Below are positions 35,013 to 43,578 of a DNA stretch of 64,000 nucleotides, piece after piece. Made by a program: the position numbers and the translations under genes. The notes under the pieces are model-generated. The model was not told where the DNA came from. It did no database searches and was given only the letters and a program-made list of their open reading frames with translations. The number at the start of each line of letters is the position of its first letter. Positions within the stretch are counted from its first letter, which is position 1. Source of the DNA: Paraburkholderia metrosideri (lineage in GTDB: Bacteria > Pseudomonadota > Gammaproteobacteria > Burkholderiales > Burkholderiaceae); NCBI RefSeq assembly GCF_904848625.1, contig NZ_CAJHCP010000016.1, forward strand, positions 98,776-162,775, read 5' to 3'.

Positions 35013-35046
35013 GAATGCCCGGCGTGAATTCGCCGGGCATTTTTTA
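35013..35046 (+). terminator. Intrinsic terminator after the 53-residue gene
   Basis: Stem AATGCCCGGCG with CGCCGGGCATT, six-base loop, followed by TTTTTT. Confidence 0.9.
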
Positions 35047-35360
35047 TTGAATTTTCCATTCGCGTCGTCAGAATTGAAGCGAATTTGTAATCAAAGATTA
35101 CTGAATTAGGTTCGTGTAATCAGGCCAATCTTGTGAAGTAAAGAAATCGGGTACGTTAGCTTCGCTAAGCCGTTGATTTTCCACTGCCTGCCCCCCACTT
35201 GATCACATTGCCGCGCTGTCGCGAGCGGAACCGTCCCGCCGCGCATTGCAATTTGCAACAAATGCGAACAGATAGCCGCGGCCGTTTTCGATACATTGAT
35301 TTCATGGCATGCGACGCATGCAAAGTCGGCGACCTGGGTGGGCCGCGCTAGGAGAATAAA

Positions 35361-35678
35361 GTGAAAAAGATCGTTCCGTTTGTCGTTGCTGCAGCACTCG
35401 GCCTGGGGCTTGCCGGTGCTGCCGAGGCGCACGTTTCCGTAGGGATTGGGATCGGCGTGCCGATCGCGCCGGCCTATCCGGTATATGCCGCGCCGCCGCC
35501 GGTCTACTACGCACCGCCGCCGCCGGTATACGCGCCGCCGGTCGTGTACGCGCCGCCGCCCGCAATCGTAGTAGGGGGTGGCTACTACGGGCACCCGTAT
35601 TATCGCGGTGGGTACTATCACGGTTATTACGGGCATGGCTACGGCCGCGGTTATGGCCACGGGTACTACCACCGCTAA
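35361..35678 (+). CDS. Tyr/Pro/Gly-rich secreted protein
   Basis: 105 residues from a GTG start with AGGAG seven bases upstream. A signal peptide (residues 1-23, cleavage after AEA) leads into VSVGIGIGVPIAPAYP, then repeated YAPPPPVYAPP units, and a C-terminal run of Gly/Tyr/His with GYYHG repeats. No Cys or lipobox. This composition suits an extracytoplasmic, surface or wall-associated structural protein or a metal-binding His/Tyr tail. It is a common type in Burkholderia, but no function can be assigned. Confidence 0.75.
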   Translation: MKKIVPFVVAAALGLGLAGAAEAHVSVGIGIGVPIAPAYPVYAAPPPVYYAPPPPVYAPPVVYAPPPAIVVGGGYYGHPYYRGGYYHGYYGHGYGRGYGHGYYHR

Positions 35679-35699
35679 TCGCGGGAAGCCAGCTTGATG

Positions 35700-35740
35700 A
35701 CGGCGTAACGCCGGCTTGATCGCCGGGTTACGCCGTTTTT
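35700..35740 (+). terminator. Intrinsic terminator after the Tyr/Pro/Gly-rich gene
   Basis: Stem ACGGCGTAAC with GTTACGCCGT around a loop containing a second GCCGG/CCGGG pair, followed by TTTTT. Confidence 0.85.
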
Positions 35741-35866
35741 GGCTCCAGAGCCGCAGCGTGACGCATGCCGTTCGCGCAGAGGGCGGGCCATTGCGCGACT
35801 GCCGTTCCAAAGCACCGGCTAAGCTGGGAGAATGGCTGTTTCGCCATCGCTCAGGAGAATCTCGCC

Positions 35867-36832
35867 GTGCCAGCGCTTCCCGCTCCCACTTTCGACGATG
35901 TACTCGACGCCGCAGCGCGTCTCGAAGGCGTCGCCCACCGCACGCCCGTCCTGACATCCAGCACGTTCAACGAACGCACGGGCGCGTCGGTGTTCTTCAA
36001 GTGCGAAAATTTTCAACGCATGGGTGCGTTCAAATTTCGTGGTGCATATAACGCGATCTCGCACTTCGACGCGCAGCAACGCGAAGCGGGCGTGCTGACG
36101 TACTCGTCGGGTAATCATGCTCAGGCAATTGCGCTGTCGGCGCGCCTCGCCGGCATTCGCGCGACGATCATCATGCCGCACGACGCCCCCGCCGCCAAAG
36201 TCGCGGCCACCAAGGGTTACGGCGGCGAAGTGATCACCTACGACCGCTACACGGAAAACCGCGAAGAAATCGGCCAGCGGCTCGCCGAAGAGCGCGGCAT
36301 GACGCTGATTCCGCCCTACGACCATCCGCATGTGATTGCGGGGCAGGGCACCGCGGTGAAAGAACTGATCGACGAAACTGGTCCGCTCGACGTGCTGGTC
36401 GCTTGCCTCGGCGGCGGTGGATTGATTGGCGGCAGCGCGTTGTCGGCGGCGGCTTTGAGCCCGCAGTGCACGGTGATCGGCGTCGAACCGGAAGCCGGCA
36501 ATGATGGCCAGCAGTCGCTCGCACGCGGCGAGATCGTGCATATCGACACCCCGCGTACGATCGCCGACGGCGCGGCATCCACGCATCTTGGCGACTACAC
36601 GTTCGCGATTATTCGCAAGCTGGTCGCACGGATCGAAACCGTCAGCGACGCGCAACTGATCGAAACCATGCGCTTTTTCGCTCAACGCATGAAGATGGTT
36701 GTCGAACCGACCGGCTGTCTTGCCGCCGCGGCCGTGCTCAATGGTGTGGTGCCGGTGAAGGGCAAGCGGGTTGGTGTGGTGGTGAGCGGCGGCAACGTCG
36801 ATCTGGAAAAGCTCGCGCAGTATCTCGCCTGA
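35867..36832 (+). CDS. PLP-dependent threonine/serine dehydratase
   Basis: 321 residues from GTG 35867, which has AGGAG nine bases upstream; the frame extends further but without family likeness. Fold type II: the PLP Lys is in GAFKFRGA, followed by the asparagine loop SSGNHAQA and the phosphate-binding glycine loop GGGGLIGGSA. It lacks a C-terminal regulatory ACT domain, so it is the short, TdcB/serine racemase-like type. It deaminates Thr or Ser to 2-oxo acids. Terminator follows at 36869. Confidence 0.87.
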   Translation: MPALPAPTFDDVLDAAARLEGVAHRTPVLTSSTFNERTGASVFFKCENFQRMGAFKFRGAYNAISHFDAQQREAGVLTYSSGNHAQAIALSARLAGIRATIIMPHDAPAAKVAATKGYGGEVITYDRYTENREEIGQRLAEERGMTLIPPYDHPHVIAGQGTAVKELIDETGPLDVLVACLGGGGLIGGSALSAAALSPQCTVIGVEPEAGNDGQQSLARGEIVHIDTPRTIADGAASTHLGDYTFAIIRKLVARIETVSDAQLIETMRFFAQRMKMVVEPTGCLAAAAVLNGVVPVKGKRVGVVVSGGNVDLEKLAQYLA

Positions 36833-36868
36833 ATCGTAGCGTCGCGCTGCCAGATCGCGCTGACTGAA

Positions 36869-36908
36869 GAAAAACGGCTCGCTGGATTACTCCGCGAGCC
36901 GTTTTTTT
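36869..36908. terminator. Bidirectional terminator between the dehydratase and LysE genes
   Basis: Stem AAAAACGGCTCGC with GCGAGCCGTTTTT and an 11-nt loop, followed by T run; placed between two converging genes. Confidence 0.88.
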
Positions 36909-36920
36909 AGCGATTAGCGA

Positions 36921-37598
36921 TCAGCTGACCACTTGCGCCGTTTGTACGATCAGGTCGCGGTAGCCATTAACAATCACGCTGTACGAGAAATACGCGAACA
37001 ACAGCGCGGACAGCACATGGCAAACGCGCAGCAGACCGGCTCCGGCGCGTTTGCGCCCGTGACTGCCGAGTCCGCAGATAAAGATCGTCCAGCACAGACC
37101 ACCGAGAAAGAAGCCGCCAAGGAACACGAGCGCCGTTGTCGGACTGGTGGCGCCGGCTTTGGCGATCAATGCGCCGCCAACAGCCGCGAACCATAAGATC
37201 GCCGATGGCGACGAAACAGCCAGCAGCACCCCGCGAAAAAATCCTCTCCAGGCTGACAGATGCGGCGCCTTGGCATCAGTGTCGCCAGCCACAGGCGGCG
37301 CTGATGCAGGGCGCATCGCCTCACGCGCCATCTTCCATGTGAGGAACAGCAGAATCGCCGCTCCGCCGATCCACACCACCCAGCGCACCGACTCGAATTG
37401 CAACAGCGCGGCCATACCCGCGAGCGCGAGCGTCGCGTAAATCAGATCGCCGACACAGGAACCAAGCCCGAGCCAGAAGCCAGGCTTGAAACCATGCGAC
37501 AGCGTCAGCGAAATAATGGCCACATTCACCAGGCCGATATCCAGACACAACGACAACGACAGAAAGAAACCATCCGACATCATTGAAAAGGCGTGCAT
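36921..37598 (-). CDS. LysE family amino acid exporter
   Basis: 225 residues with six hydrophobic helices. The first helix region (FFLSLSLCLDIGLVNVAIIS) and the loop GFKPGFWLGLGSCVGDLIYA are the LysE/RhtB pattern, and SPSAILWFAAVGG is a later conserved segment. It exports amino acids or similar molecules. The start may be Met1 (37598, GGAG ten bases upstream) or Met6. The next gene upstream on this strand, ubiD, ends 52 bases away in the opposite sense of position, so the two could be one unit. Confidence 0.85.
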   Translation of the reverse strand: MHAFSMMSDGFFLSLSLCLDIGLVNVAIISLTLSHGFKPGFWLGLGSCVGDLIYATLALAGMAALLQFESVRWVVWIGGAAILLFLTWKMAREAMRPASAPPVAGDTDAKAPHLSAWRGFFRGVLLAVSSPSAILWFAAVGGALIAKAGATSPTTALVFLGGFFLGGLCWTIFICGLGSHGRKRAGAGLLRVCHVLSALLFAYFSYSVIVNGYRDLIVQTAQVVS

Positions 37599-37649
37599 CC
37601 GTGCAACTGCTCCATCCGTTTTGTTATTGGTCTTGTTGTACGGCTTGCC

Positions 37650-39218
37650 TTACAGGCCCAACTCGTTCCACAAGGTATCGACGCGCTGTTTGACCGCTGC
37701 GTCCATGACGATCGGCCGGCCCCATTCGCGATCGGTTTCACCGGGCCATTTGTTGGTTGCGTCGAGGCCCATTTTCGATCCGAGCCCCGCTACGGGCGAC
37801 GCAAAGTCGAGATAGTCGATCGGCGTGCGGTCCACGAGCACGGTGTCGCGTGCGGGGTCGATCCGCGTGGTGATGGCCCAGATCACTTCCTTCCAGTCGC
37901 GGATATTCACGTCTTCGTCGACCACGACGATGAACTTCGTATACATGAACTGCCGCAAGAAACTCCACACGCCGAACATCACGCGCTTGGCGTGGCCGGG
38001 ATAGCTCTTCTTCATCTGCACGATCGCCATCCGGTAGCTGCAACCCTCGGGCGGCAGATAGAAGTCGGTGATCTCGGTGAACTGCTTCTGCAACAGCGGA
38101 ACGAACACTTCGTTGAGCGCAACGCCCAGCACGGCGGGCTCGTCGGGCGGTTTGCCGGTGTAGGTGGAGTGGTAGATAGCGTCGCGCCGCATCGTGATGC
38201 GCTCGACGGTGAAAACGGGAAACCACTCCTGTTCGTTGTAGTAGCCAGTGTGGTCGCCATAGGGACCTTCGAGCGCATGCTCATAACCGGCTGACGCGCC
38301 CTTCACCGGGCGAGGGGGCGCCCCCGCGGGAGCGGGTGACGGCGCACCCTCCTGCGGATAGATAAAGCCCTCAAGCACGATTTCCGCACGCGCGGGCACC
38401 TGCAAGCCGTCGACCCCAGGCGTAATGCACTTTGCCAACTCCGTACGGCCGCCGCGCAGCAACCCGGCGAACTGGTATTCGGACAGCGTGTCGGGCACCG
38501 GCGTGACCGCGCCGAGGATGGTCGCCGGATCAGCGCCCAGCACCACGGCGACGGGATAAGGCTTGCCGGGATTCTGCAGCGCAAATTCGCGGAAATCGAG
38601 TGCGCCGCCTCGATGCGCGAGCCAGCGCATGATCAGTTTGTTGCGCCCAACCAACTGCTGGCGATATATGCCTAAATTCTGTCGAGTCTTATTCGGACCT
38701 TTAGTGACGGTCAGGCCCCATGTCACCAGCGGACCGGCATCGCCGGGCCAGCAGGTCTGGATGGGCAGCTTGCCGAGGTCGACGTCGTTGCCTTCCCAGA
38801 CGATTTCCTGACAGGGCGGCGCGCTCACGGTCTTCGGCGCCATGTCCCACACCGCTTTCGCCAGCGAGAACAGTTTGCCCGCATCCTTGAGCCCCTTTGG
38901 CGGCTCCGGCTCCTTCAGCGCGGACAGCAGGCGGCCGACATCGCGGAGCGACTCGAGTGCCGCGCCATCGCCTTCGCCAGCCTGCGCGTCGACCCCCATG
39001 CCGAGCGCAACGCGGCGCGGCGTGCCGAACAGGTTGCCGAGAACCGGGAACGCATGCTGTTCCTTGTTCTCGAACAGCAACGCCGGACCGCCGGCGCGCA
39101 ACACCCGGTCGCACAATTCGGTCATTTCGAGGTTGGGCGAGACTTTCTGCGAGATACGGCGTAGCTCACCGATTGTCTCGAGACGGCCGACAAAATCGCG
39201 CAGGTCTTTGTATTTCAT
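37650..39218 (-). CDS. ubiD: UbiD family decarboxylase
   Basis: 522 residues, close to the UbiD size of 490-520. Visible are KYKDLRDFVGRLETIGELRR at the N-terminus, the EGPYGDHTGYYNE block near the prFMN site, and VVDEDVNIRDWKEVIWAITT, all typical of UbiD. UbiD decarboxylates 4-hydroxy-3-polyprenylbenzoate in ubiquinone synthesis with the prenylated flavin made by UbiX. No ubiX is in the window. An insert of Pro/Ala (PAPAGAPPRP) around residue 300 is noted. Confidence 0.9.
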   Translation of the reverse strand: MKYKDLRDFVGRLETIGELRRISQKVSPNLEMTELCDRVLRAGGPALLFENKEQHAFPVLGNLFGTPRRVALGMGVDAQAGEGDGAALESLRDVGRLLSALKEPEPPKGLKDAGKLFSLAKAVWDMAPKTVSAPPCQEIVWEGNDVDLGKLPIQTCWPGDAGPLVTWGLTVTKGPNKTRQNLGIYRQQLVGRNKLIMRWLAHRGGALDFREFALQNPGKPYPVAVVLGADPATILGAVTPVPDTLSEYQFAGLLRGGRTELAKCITPGVDGLQVPARAEIVLEGFIYPQEGAPSPAPAGAPPRPVKGASAGYEHALEGPYGDHTGYYNEQEWFPVFTVERITMRRDAIYHSTYTGKPPDEPAVLGVALNEVFVPLLQKQFTEITDFYLPPEGCSYRMAIVQMKKSYPGHAKRVMFGVWSFLRQFMYTKFIVVVDEDVNIRDWKEVIWAITTRIDPARDTVLVDRTPIDYLDFASPVAGLGSKMGLDATNKWPGETDREWGRPIVMDAAVKQRVDTLWNELGL

Positions 39219-39469
39219 CTTGTGCGGTTCAGAGCCGGGTCAATGCCGGAAGGGGCAAAAAAGCGGCGGGACGGAAGGGGCGCGGCAAGCTTTTTGGCGC
39301 CGGAACGATTGTCGATTTTACCTGTGTTGGTAAGCGCACGTAGATCAACTGAACGGCCTAGACCAGGCAGACAAATTGAGATCCCTCAAAAGGCGCATGC
39401 GGAGCCGTTCTTGACGGTCTGAACACTGTTCATTATTACAATTAGTTATGAATTTGACATTCTATAGTG

Positions 39470-39498
39470 TTGACGATCTATAAAACCCTGCATAGAAT
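39470..39498 (+). promoter_or_regulatory. Strong sigma-70 promoter upstream of the structured leader
   Basis: TTGACG (39470-39475), exactly 17 bp, then TAGAAT (39493-39498). A second TTGACA lies at 39454-39459 in an A/T-rich stretch. The start would be near 39505, leaving a leader of about 340 nt before the lytic transglycosylase. Confidence 0.65.
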
Positions 39499-39504
39499 CC
39501 GTCC

Positions 39505-39707
39505 ACATTGGTTGCAGGGCGTGAACCTTTTACCACTGCCCCCGGTCCCTTTCGACGCAACGCGTCACCGATTTACCGACCCCCTGCACGGTATTGACGG
39601 CCTTTTTGAAGGCCCGACCAGCGTCTGCTGACGCTGGTTTTCGCGTGGGAGCCACCGCATGCATTTTTTGAGATGCAGCGGGTCATTCTTCCCGAATGGC
39701 TCCCCAC
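39505..39707 (+). ncRNA. Candidate structured RNA: long leader or small RNA upstream of the transglycosylase
   Basis: Two modules are seen. Module 1: a closing stem TGCAGGG (39513-39519) with CCCTGCA (39582-39588), a hairpin GGCCTT/AAGGCC (39599-39614), then ACCAGCGT/ACGCTGGT (39617-39638) ending in TTTT, which resembles a terminator. Module 2: an outer stem GTGGGAGCCA (39645-39654) with TGGCTCCCCAC (39697-39707) that encloses an inner stem CCGCaTGCAT (39655-39664) with ATGCAGCGG (39673-39681). Short RNA of about 137 nt or a regulated leader are both possible. It does not match a riboswitch or 6S RNA that I recognise. Confidence 0.5.
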
Positions 39708-39843
39708 AGACGGTATTTGCCGTTTTCCCGACATCGCTGCTGCCCTAACCAGACAGAGCGCGCGGTGTCTTGACTCTTCGAACGTGTGGTGCCGCCATTT
39801 TCATTCGGCGGAGTTCGCGGATCATGCAAGATGGGAGATCTGA

Positions 39844-41040
39844 ATGAACGCCTGGTTATCGTGGCGTCCCGATGAGCGCATCGCACAGGCTGTGCGAGGA
39901 GTGCTGCGTCGCGGGACGCGAGTAAGTCATCATCTGTTTAGCCTCGTTGGCGGCGTGGCCGTCATACTGGGCATCACCCTGTGGTTGATGCCTGGGTTGC
40001 GCGGCACGCTGGCCGCCCGGCTGATGCCGGTTATTTCCGCTGCGGTGCAGGCTGGTCCTGCGCGTCTGTTGCAAGGCAACCCGCTGCCGGCTTTCGGACC
40101 TCCGGGAAGCACGTCCTCGTCTTCTGACGAATCGCTGTCGGCCAGTACCGGTAGCGGTACCAGCACCGTGGCGAGCGATTCTGACGCCCCCGCCGGCGTG
40201 ACCGGCACCCACACCAGTTTCACTACGGGCAACACCAGCTTCGACGGCGCTTTCGACGGTTCCGGTTCGGCCGGCATGGGCGTCGCAGCGCTGAACGGGC
40301 TCGACCCGCGCACCATGCAAAGCGTTGCCGCTCTGGCTCGATTGATCCCGGCCCAACGTGTTTCGGCCGATGCTCGCGACGATCGTGTCCTCGTATCGAG
40401 CCATGAACAGGATCTGGTCGCGTCGTACCTGTCACGCCGTTATCGCGTCGCTCAGGAGCCCGTCAGCGAGCTCGTGAAGGCCGCATTCGATACCGGTCGC
40501 GAAGTCGGCCTCGATCCGCTGCTGTTGCTGTCCGTGATGGCAATCGAGTCGGGTTTCAATCCGTATGCCGAAAGCGGTGTCGGCGCGCAAGGCCTGATGC
40601 AGGTGATGTCCAAGGTGCACTCGGACAAATTCCAGTATTTCGGCGGCGAAGGCGCGGCACTCGAGCCGGTCGCGAACATCAAGGTGGGTGCGCTGGTGTT
40701 GAAGGATTGCATCGCACGTGGCGGTTCGTTGCCAGGCGGCTTGCGTCTGTACGTGGGCTCGACCTCGCAGGACGACGGCGGCTATGGCGCCAAGGTGATG
40801 GCCGAGCGTGGCCGTCTGCGCGATGTGGCGCGTGGCCGCAAGGTGCCGATCAATGCACCGCAGGCGCCGACGCCGGTTCTGACCGCGTCGGCCAACACGG
40901 CTCAAGCGGCTGCGAGCAGCACGCGGCGGGTTCAGGTCACACTCGACGGCGGTCATGCTGCGGCCAAGACACCTGCTGGCGATCAGGACGACGCGAACGC
41001 TACCAAGCATGTGGCGTCTGCGTCGGAGTTGGGCGCCTGA
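39844..41040 (+). CDS. Lytic transglycosylase (SLT domain), membrane-anchored
   Basis: 398 residues. A membrane helix at about residues 32-52 anchors the protein; a Ser/Thr/Gly-rich linker follows (residues 85-150). The SLT domain (about 200-320) has the catalytic Glu in MAIESGFNPYAESGVGAQGL and the GLMQVM signature. It cleaves peptidoglycan to 1,6-anhydromuropeptides in the periplasm. The C-terminal third is Ala/Thr-rich. The ribosome site is GGGAG seven bases before the ATG. The long leader suggests regulation. An intrinsic terminator follows. Confidence 0.87.
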   Translation: MNAWLSWRPDERIAQAVRGVLRRGTRVSHHLFSLVGGVAVILGITLWLMPGLRGTLAARLMPVISAAVQAGPARLLQGNPLPAFGPPGSTSSSSDESLSASTGSGTSTVASDSDAPAGVTGTHTSFTTGNTSFDGAFDGSGSAGMGVAALNGLDPRTMQSVAALARLIPAQRVSADARDDRVLVSSHEQDLVASYLSRRYRVAQEPVSELVKAAFDTGREVGLDPLLLLSVMAIESGFNPYAESGVGAQGLMQVMSKVHSDKFQYFGGEGAALEPVANIKVGALVLKDCIARGGSLPGGLRLYVGSTSQDDGGYGAKVMAERGRLRDVARGRKVPINAPQAPTPVLTASANTAQAAASSTRRVQVTLDGGHAAAKTPAGDQDDANATKHVASASELGA

Positions 41041-41092
41041 GGTCTCTGGCAGTTCGTTGAATCAGACGATAAGTCGCGAAAGCGGCTGCAAC

Positions 41093-41122
41093 AAAAAAGG
41101 ACACTTTCGAGTGTCCTTTTTT
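41093..41122. terminator. Bidirectional terminator after the transglycosylase
   Basis: Stem AAAAAAGGACACT with AGTGTCCTTTTTT, four-base loop TTCG, flanked by A and T runs. Separates it from the convergent aminotransferase. Confidence 0.9.
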
Positions 41123-41208
41123 GCGTTTGGGGTTGCGGGTGATTGACGCGCGATCGGGGTGGTCTTCCGACAGGACGGCGACCGCCACGCCATCCTTCGT
41201 GCGACCGC

Positions 41209-42405
41209 TTAGTGCCGCCCGAAGAGCTTCGCCAGCCGCTCGACCGCTTCTTCCAGCTTCGGATACGCGGTGGCATACGACAACCGGATGTAATCCTTTG
41301 GCGCGTGCGTGCCGAAATCCATGCCCGGCACCAGCACGACGCCCGCGTCATGCAGCATGGCCTTGGTGAGCGCGGCGCTGTCGCCGGCCGCTCGATGCGC
41401 GACGGTGCGGCAATCGGCATAGACGTAGAACGCACCGTCGGGCATGACCGGCACCGAGAAACCGAGCGACTCCAGCGCAGGCGCAATAAAGTCGCGGCGG
41501 CGCTTGAATTCGAGGCGCCGTTCTTCATAAATCGCAATGGTTTCCGGCTCGAAGCAGGCGAGCGCCGCATGCTGCGCGAGCGCCGACGCGCAGATGAACA
41601 GATTCTGCGCGAGCTTTTCAAACGCGCCGACCATGGTGGGCGGCACCACGAGCCAGCCCAGACGCCAGCCGGTCATGTTGAAGTACTTCGAGAAGCTGTT
41701 GACGGTGATCACGTCGTCGCCGAACGAGAGCGCGGACACGGGCTTCGCGTCGTAACTCAGACCCTGATAGATCTCGTCGACGATCGTGAAGCCGCCACGC
41801 GCCCGCACGGCCTTGACGATGCGTTCGAGTTCGGCGGGTTCGATCGACGTGCCGGTCGGGTTCGACGGCGATGCGAGCAGCACGCCACGGGTGCGCTCGT
41901 TCCAGAGGCGCTCGACGTCGGCAGCGGTCAGCTGGAAACGCTCGGCCGGGCCGCTCGGCACCATCACGGGCTTGCCTTCGGCGGCGATCACGAAATGGCG
42001 GTTGCACGGGTAGCACGGGTCAGGCATCAGCACTTCGTCGTCGCGGTCGACCAGCGCGGCACACGCCAGCAGCAATGCGGCAGACGCGCCGGCTGTGACG
42101 ACGATCCGCGCGGGATCGACGGTGACGCCGTAGAAGTCTGCGTAGTGCGTCGAAATTGCTTCGCGCAGCGCGTGCAGGCCAAGCGCATTGGTGTACTGCG
42201 TGACGCCGCGGCGCAGCGCGTTAGCGGCTGCCTCGATGACCGGCGCAGGCGCGGTGAAATCGGGCTCGCCGATTCCCATGTGAATGATGTCGCGTCCGTC
42301 GCGCTCGAGGAGCGCGGCCTCCTTGGCCAGTTCCATCACATAGAACGGCTGGATGGCATCGACGCGCGCAGCTAGCCGCACGAGGGGTTCGGTCACGGAG
42401 TTCAT
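41209..42405 (-). CDS. PLP-dependent aminotransferase, class I/II
   Basis: 398 residues, fold type I. Visible are GIGEPDFTAP, the VTAGASAALLLA loop, SPSNPTGT, the Asp in IVDEIYQGL, and the PLP Lys in NSFSKYFNMTGWRLGW. It resembles AspC/AlaA-like bacterial aminotransferases; the amino donor and acceptor are not clear. It is the most downstream gene of the ribBX-ribH-nusB block on this strand, with about 186 bp between it and nusB. Confidence 0.87.
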   Translation of the reverse strand: MNSVTEPLVRLAARVDAIQPFYVMELAKEAALLERDGRDIIHMGIGEPDFTAPAPVIEAAANALRRGVTQYTNALGLHALREAISTHYADFYGVTVDPARIVVTAGASAALLLACAALVDRDDEVLMPDPCYPCNRHFVIAAEGKPVMVPSGPAERFQLTAADVERLWNERTRGVLLASPSNPTGTSIEPAELERIVKAVRARGGFTIVDEIYQGLSYDAKPVSALSFGDDVITVNSFSKYFNMTGWRLGWLVVPPTMVGAFEKLAQNLFICASALAQHAALACFEPETIAIYEERRLEFKRRRDFIAPALESLGFSVPVMPDGAFYVYADCRTVAHRAAGDSAALTKAMLHDAGVVLVPGMDFGTHAPKDYIRLSYATAYPKLEEAVERLAKLFGRH

Positions 42406-42591
42406 ACGATCAAATCCAGTTCAGAGCAAAACAGGACGGCGTTTGCGCGCTTGCTTGCGGACTCGTTTCGCGCAGAGGACTCATGCGCGACGGTTCAGGC
42501 AGACGCAACACACCGTCCTTGCAGGCGGTTCAACTCGCCAGATAAAACGCGGCACATGACAAGGGCGCAGCCCCCGTCACGCGCCCGACGC

Positions 42592-43026
42592 TCACGACTT
42601 GCGAGCCGCCTGCGTTTCTGCCGCGCGCAATTGCGCCGACAGCTTGTCCAGCACGCCGTTCACATACTTGTAGCCGTCTGCGCCGCCAAACGTCTTGGCG
42701 AGTTCGACCGCTTCATTGATGATCACCCGATACGGAATGTCGACGTGATTCCGCAGTTCGAACGCGGCAACCAGCAGCACGGCGCGTTCGACCGGCGACA
42801 GTTGTTCGATCGGACGATCGAGGCACGGTGCGATGTCGGCGGACAACGTGTCCGAATCGCGGATCACACCGCGCAGAAGCGCGTCCAGATGCTCGCGATC
42901 GGCCTTGTCGAAACCCTGCGCGCCGCTCAGTTGCGCTTCGATTTCGCTGGCGGGCGAACCCGACAGCAGCCACTGGTAAAGCCCCTGCGTGGCCAGTTCG
43001 CGGGAGCGTCGGCGTGCGCTCTTCAT
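42592..43026 (-). CDS. nusB: Transcription antitermination factor NusB
   Basis: 144 residues, all-helical NusB fold. Typical features are SARRRSRELATQGLYQWLL at the N-terminus, the SPVERAVLLVAAFEL segment and VIINEAVELAKTFGGADGYKYVNGVLDKL near the end. It acts with NusE (S10) in rRNA transcription antitermination. Its ATG overlaps the ribH stop (ATGA), which means translational coupling, a widespread ribH-nusB arrangement. Confidence 0.95.
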   Translation of the reverse strand: MKSARRRSRELATQGLYQWLLSGSPASEIEAQLSGAQGFDKADREHLDALLRGVIRDSDTLSADIAPCLDRPIEQLSPVERAVLLVAAFELRNHVDIPYRVIINEAVELAKTFGGADGYKYVNGVLDKLSAQLRAAETQAARKS

Positions 43027-43529
43027 GCTTCTTCCTCTTCTTCGTCTTCTTCTTCGTCGTCGCCGCCGAGTTGTTCGAGCGCGACAGCGAGGTTCGCCAT
43101 TTCGACGGCCACGCGTGCTGCGTCACGACCCTTTTCGGTCATGCGCGCCACGGCCTGCTCGTCGTTTTCGGTGGTCAGCACGGCGTTCGCGACTGGAATG
43201 CCGAAGTCCAGACCGATACGCGTGATGCCCGCACCGCTTTCGTTCGACACCAGTTCGAAGTGATACGTCTCACCGCGAATCACCGCGCCGAGCGCGATCA
43301 GTGCGTCGAATTGCGCGCTTTCCGCGAGCTTTTGCAGCGCCAGCGGGATTTCCAGTGCGCCTGGCACCGTGACCAGCAGCACGTCTTCGCCGGTCACGCC
43401 GAGGCGTTCCAGTTCTTCGATGCACGAGTCGGCGAGGCCGTTGCAGACGGGTTCGTTAAAGCGCGCCTGGACGATGCCGATGCGCAGTCCGTCGCCGTCG
43501 AGATTCGGTTGATATTGTCCGATTTCCAT
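43023..43529 (-). CDS. ribH: 6,7-dimethyl-8-ribityllumazine synthase RibH
   Basis: 168 residues. Core motifs are IGIVQARFNEPVCNGLADS, VPGALEIPLALQKLA, ALGAVIRGETYHFE with the catalytic His, and FGIPVANAVLTTEN. It condenses the pyrimidine and butanone-phosphate precursors of riboflavin. A long acidic tail (GGDDEEEDEEEEEA) after the normal end is unusual in degree. It follows ribBX by 49 bp and overlaps nusB. Confidence 0.95.
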   Translation of the reverse strand: MEIGQYQPNLDGDGLRIGIVQARFNEPVCNGLADSCIEELERLGVTGEDVLLVTVPGALEIPLALQKLAESAQFDALIALGAVIRGETYHFELVSNESGAGITRIGLDFGIPVANAVLTTENDEQAVARMTEKGRDAARVAVEMANLAVALEQLGGDDEEEDEEEEEA

Positions 43530-43578
43530 GTGACTTCCGTAGTGTTTTGAGTGGGCGCTGGGCGCGTGAATGGTCGGG

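Larger units (their letters stand above)
39219..39843. other. 625-bp intergenic region with promoter and structured leader
   Basis: No protein gene. The left part (39219-39440) is the region upstream of ubiD on the minus strand. The rest is the promoter and about 340-nt leader of the transglycosylase gene, described in the next two entries. A further hairpin (CCGCC/GGCGG near 39792-39811) and the ribosome site GGGAG before 39844 complete it. Confidence 0.7.
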
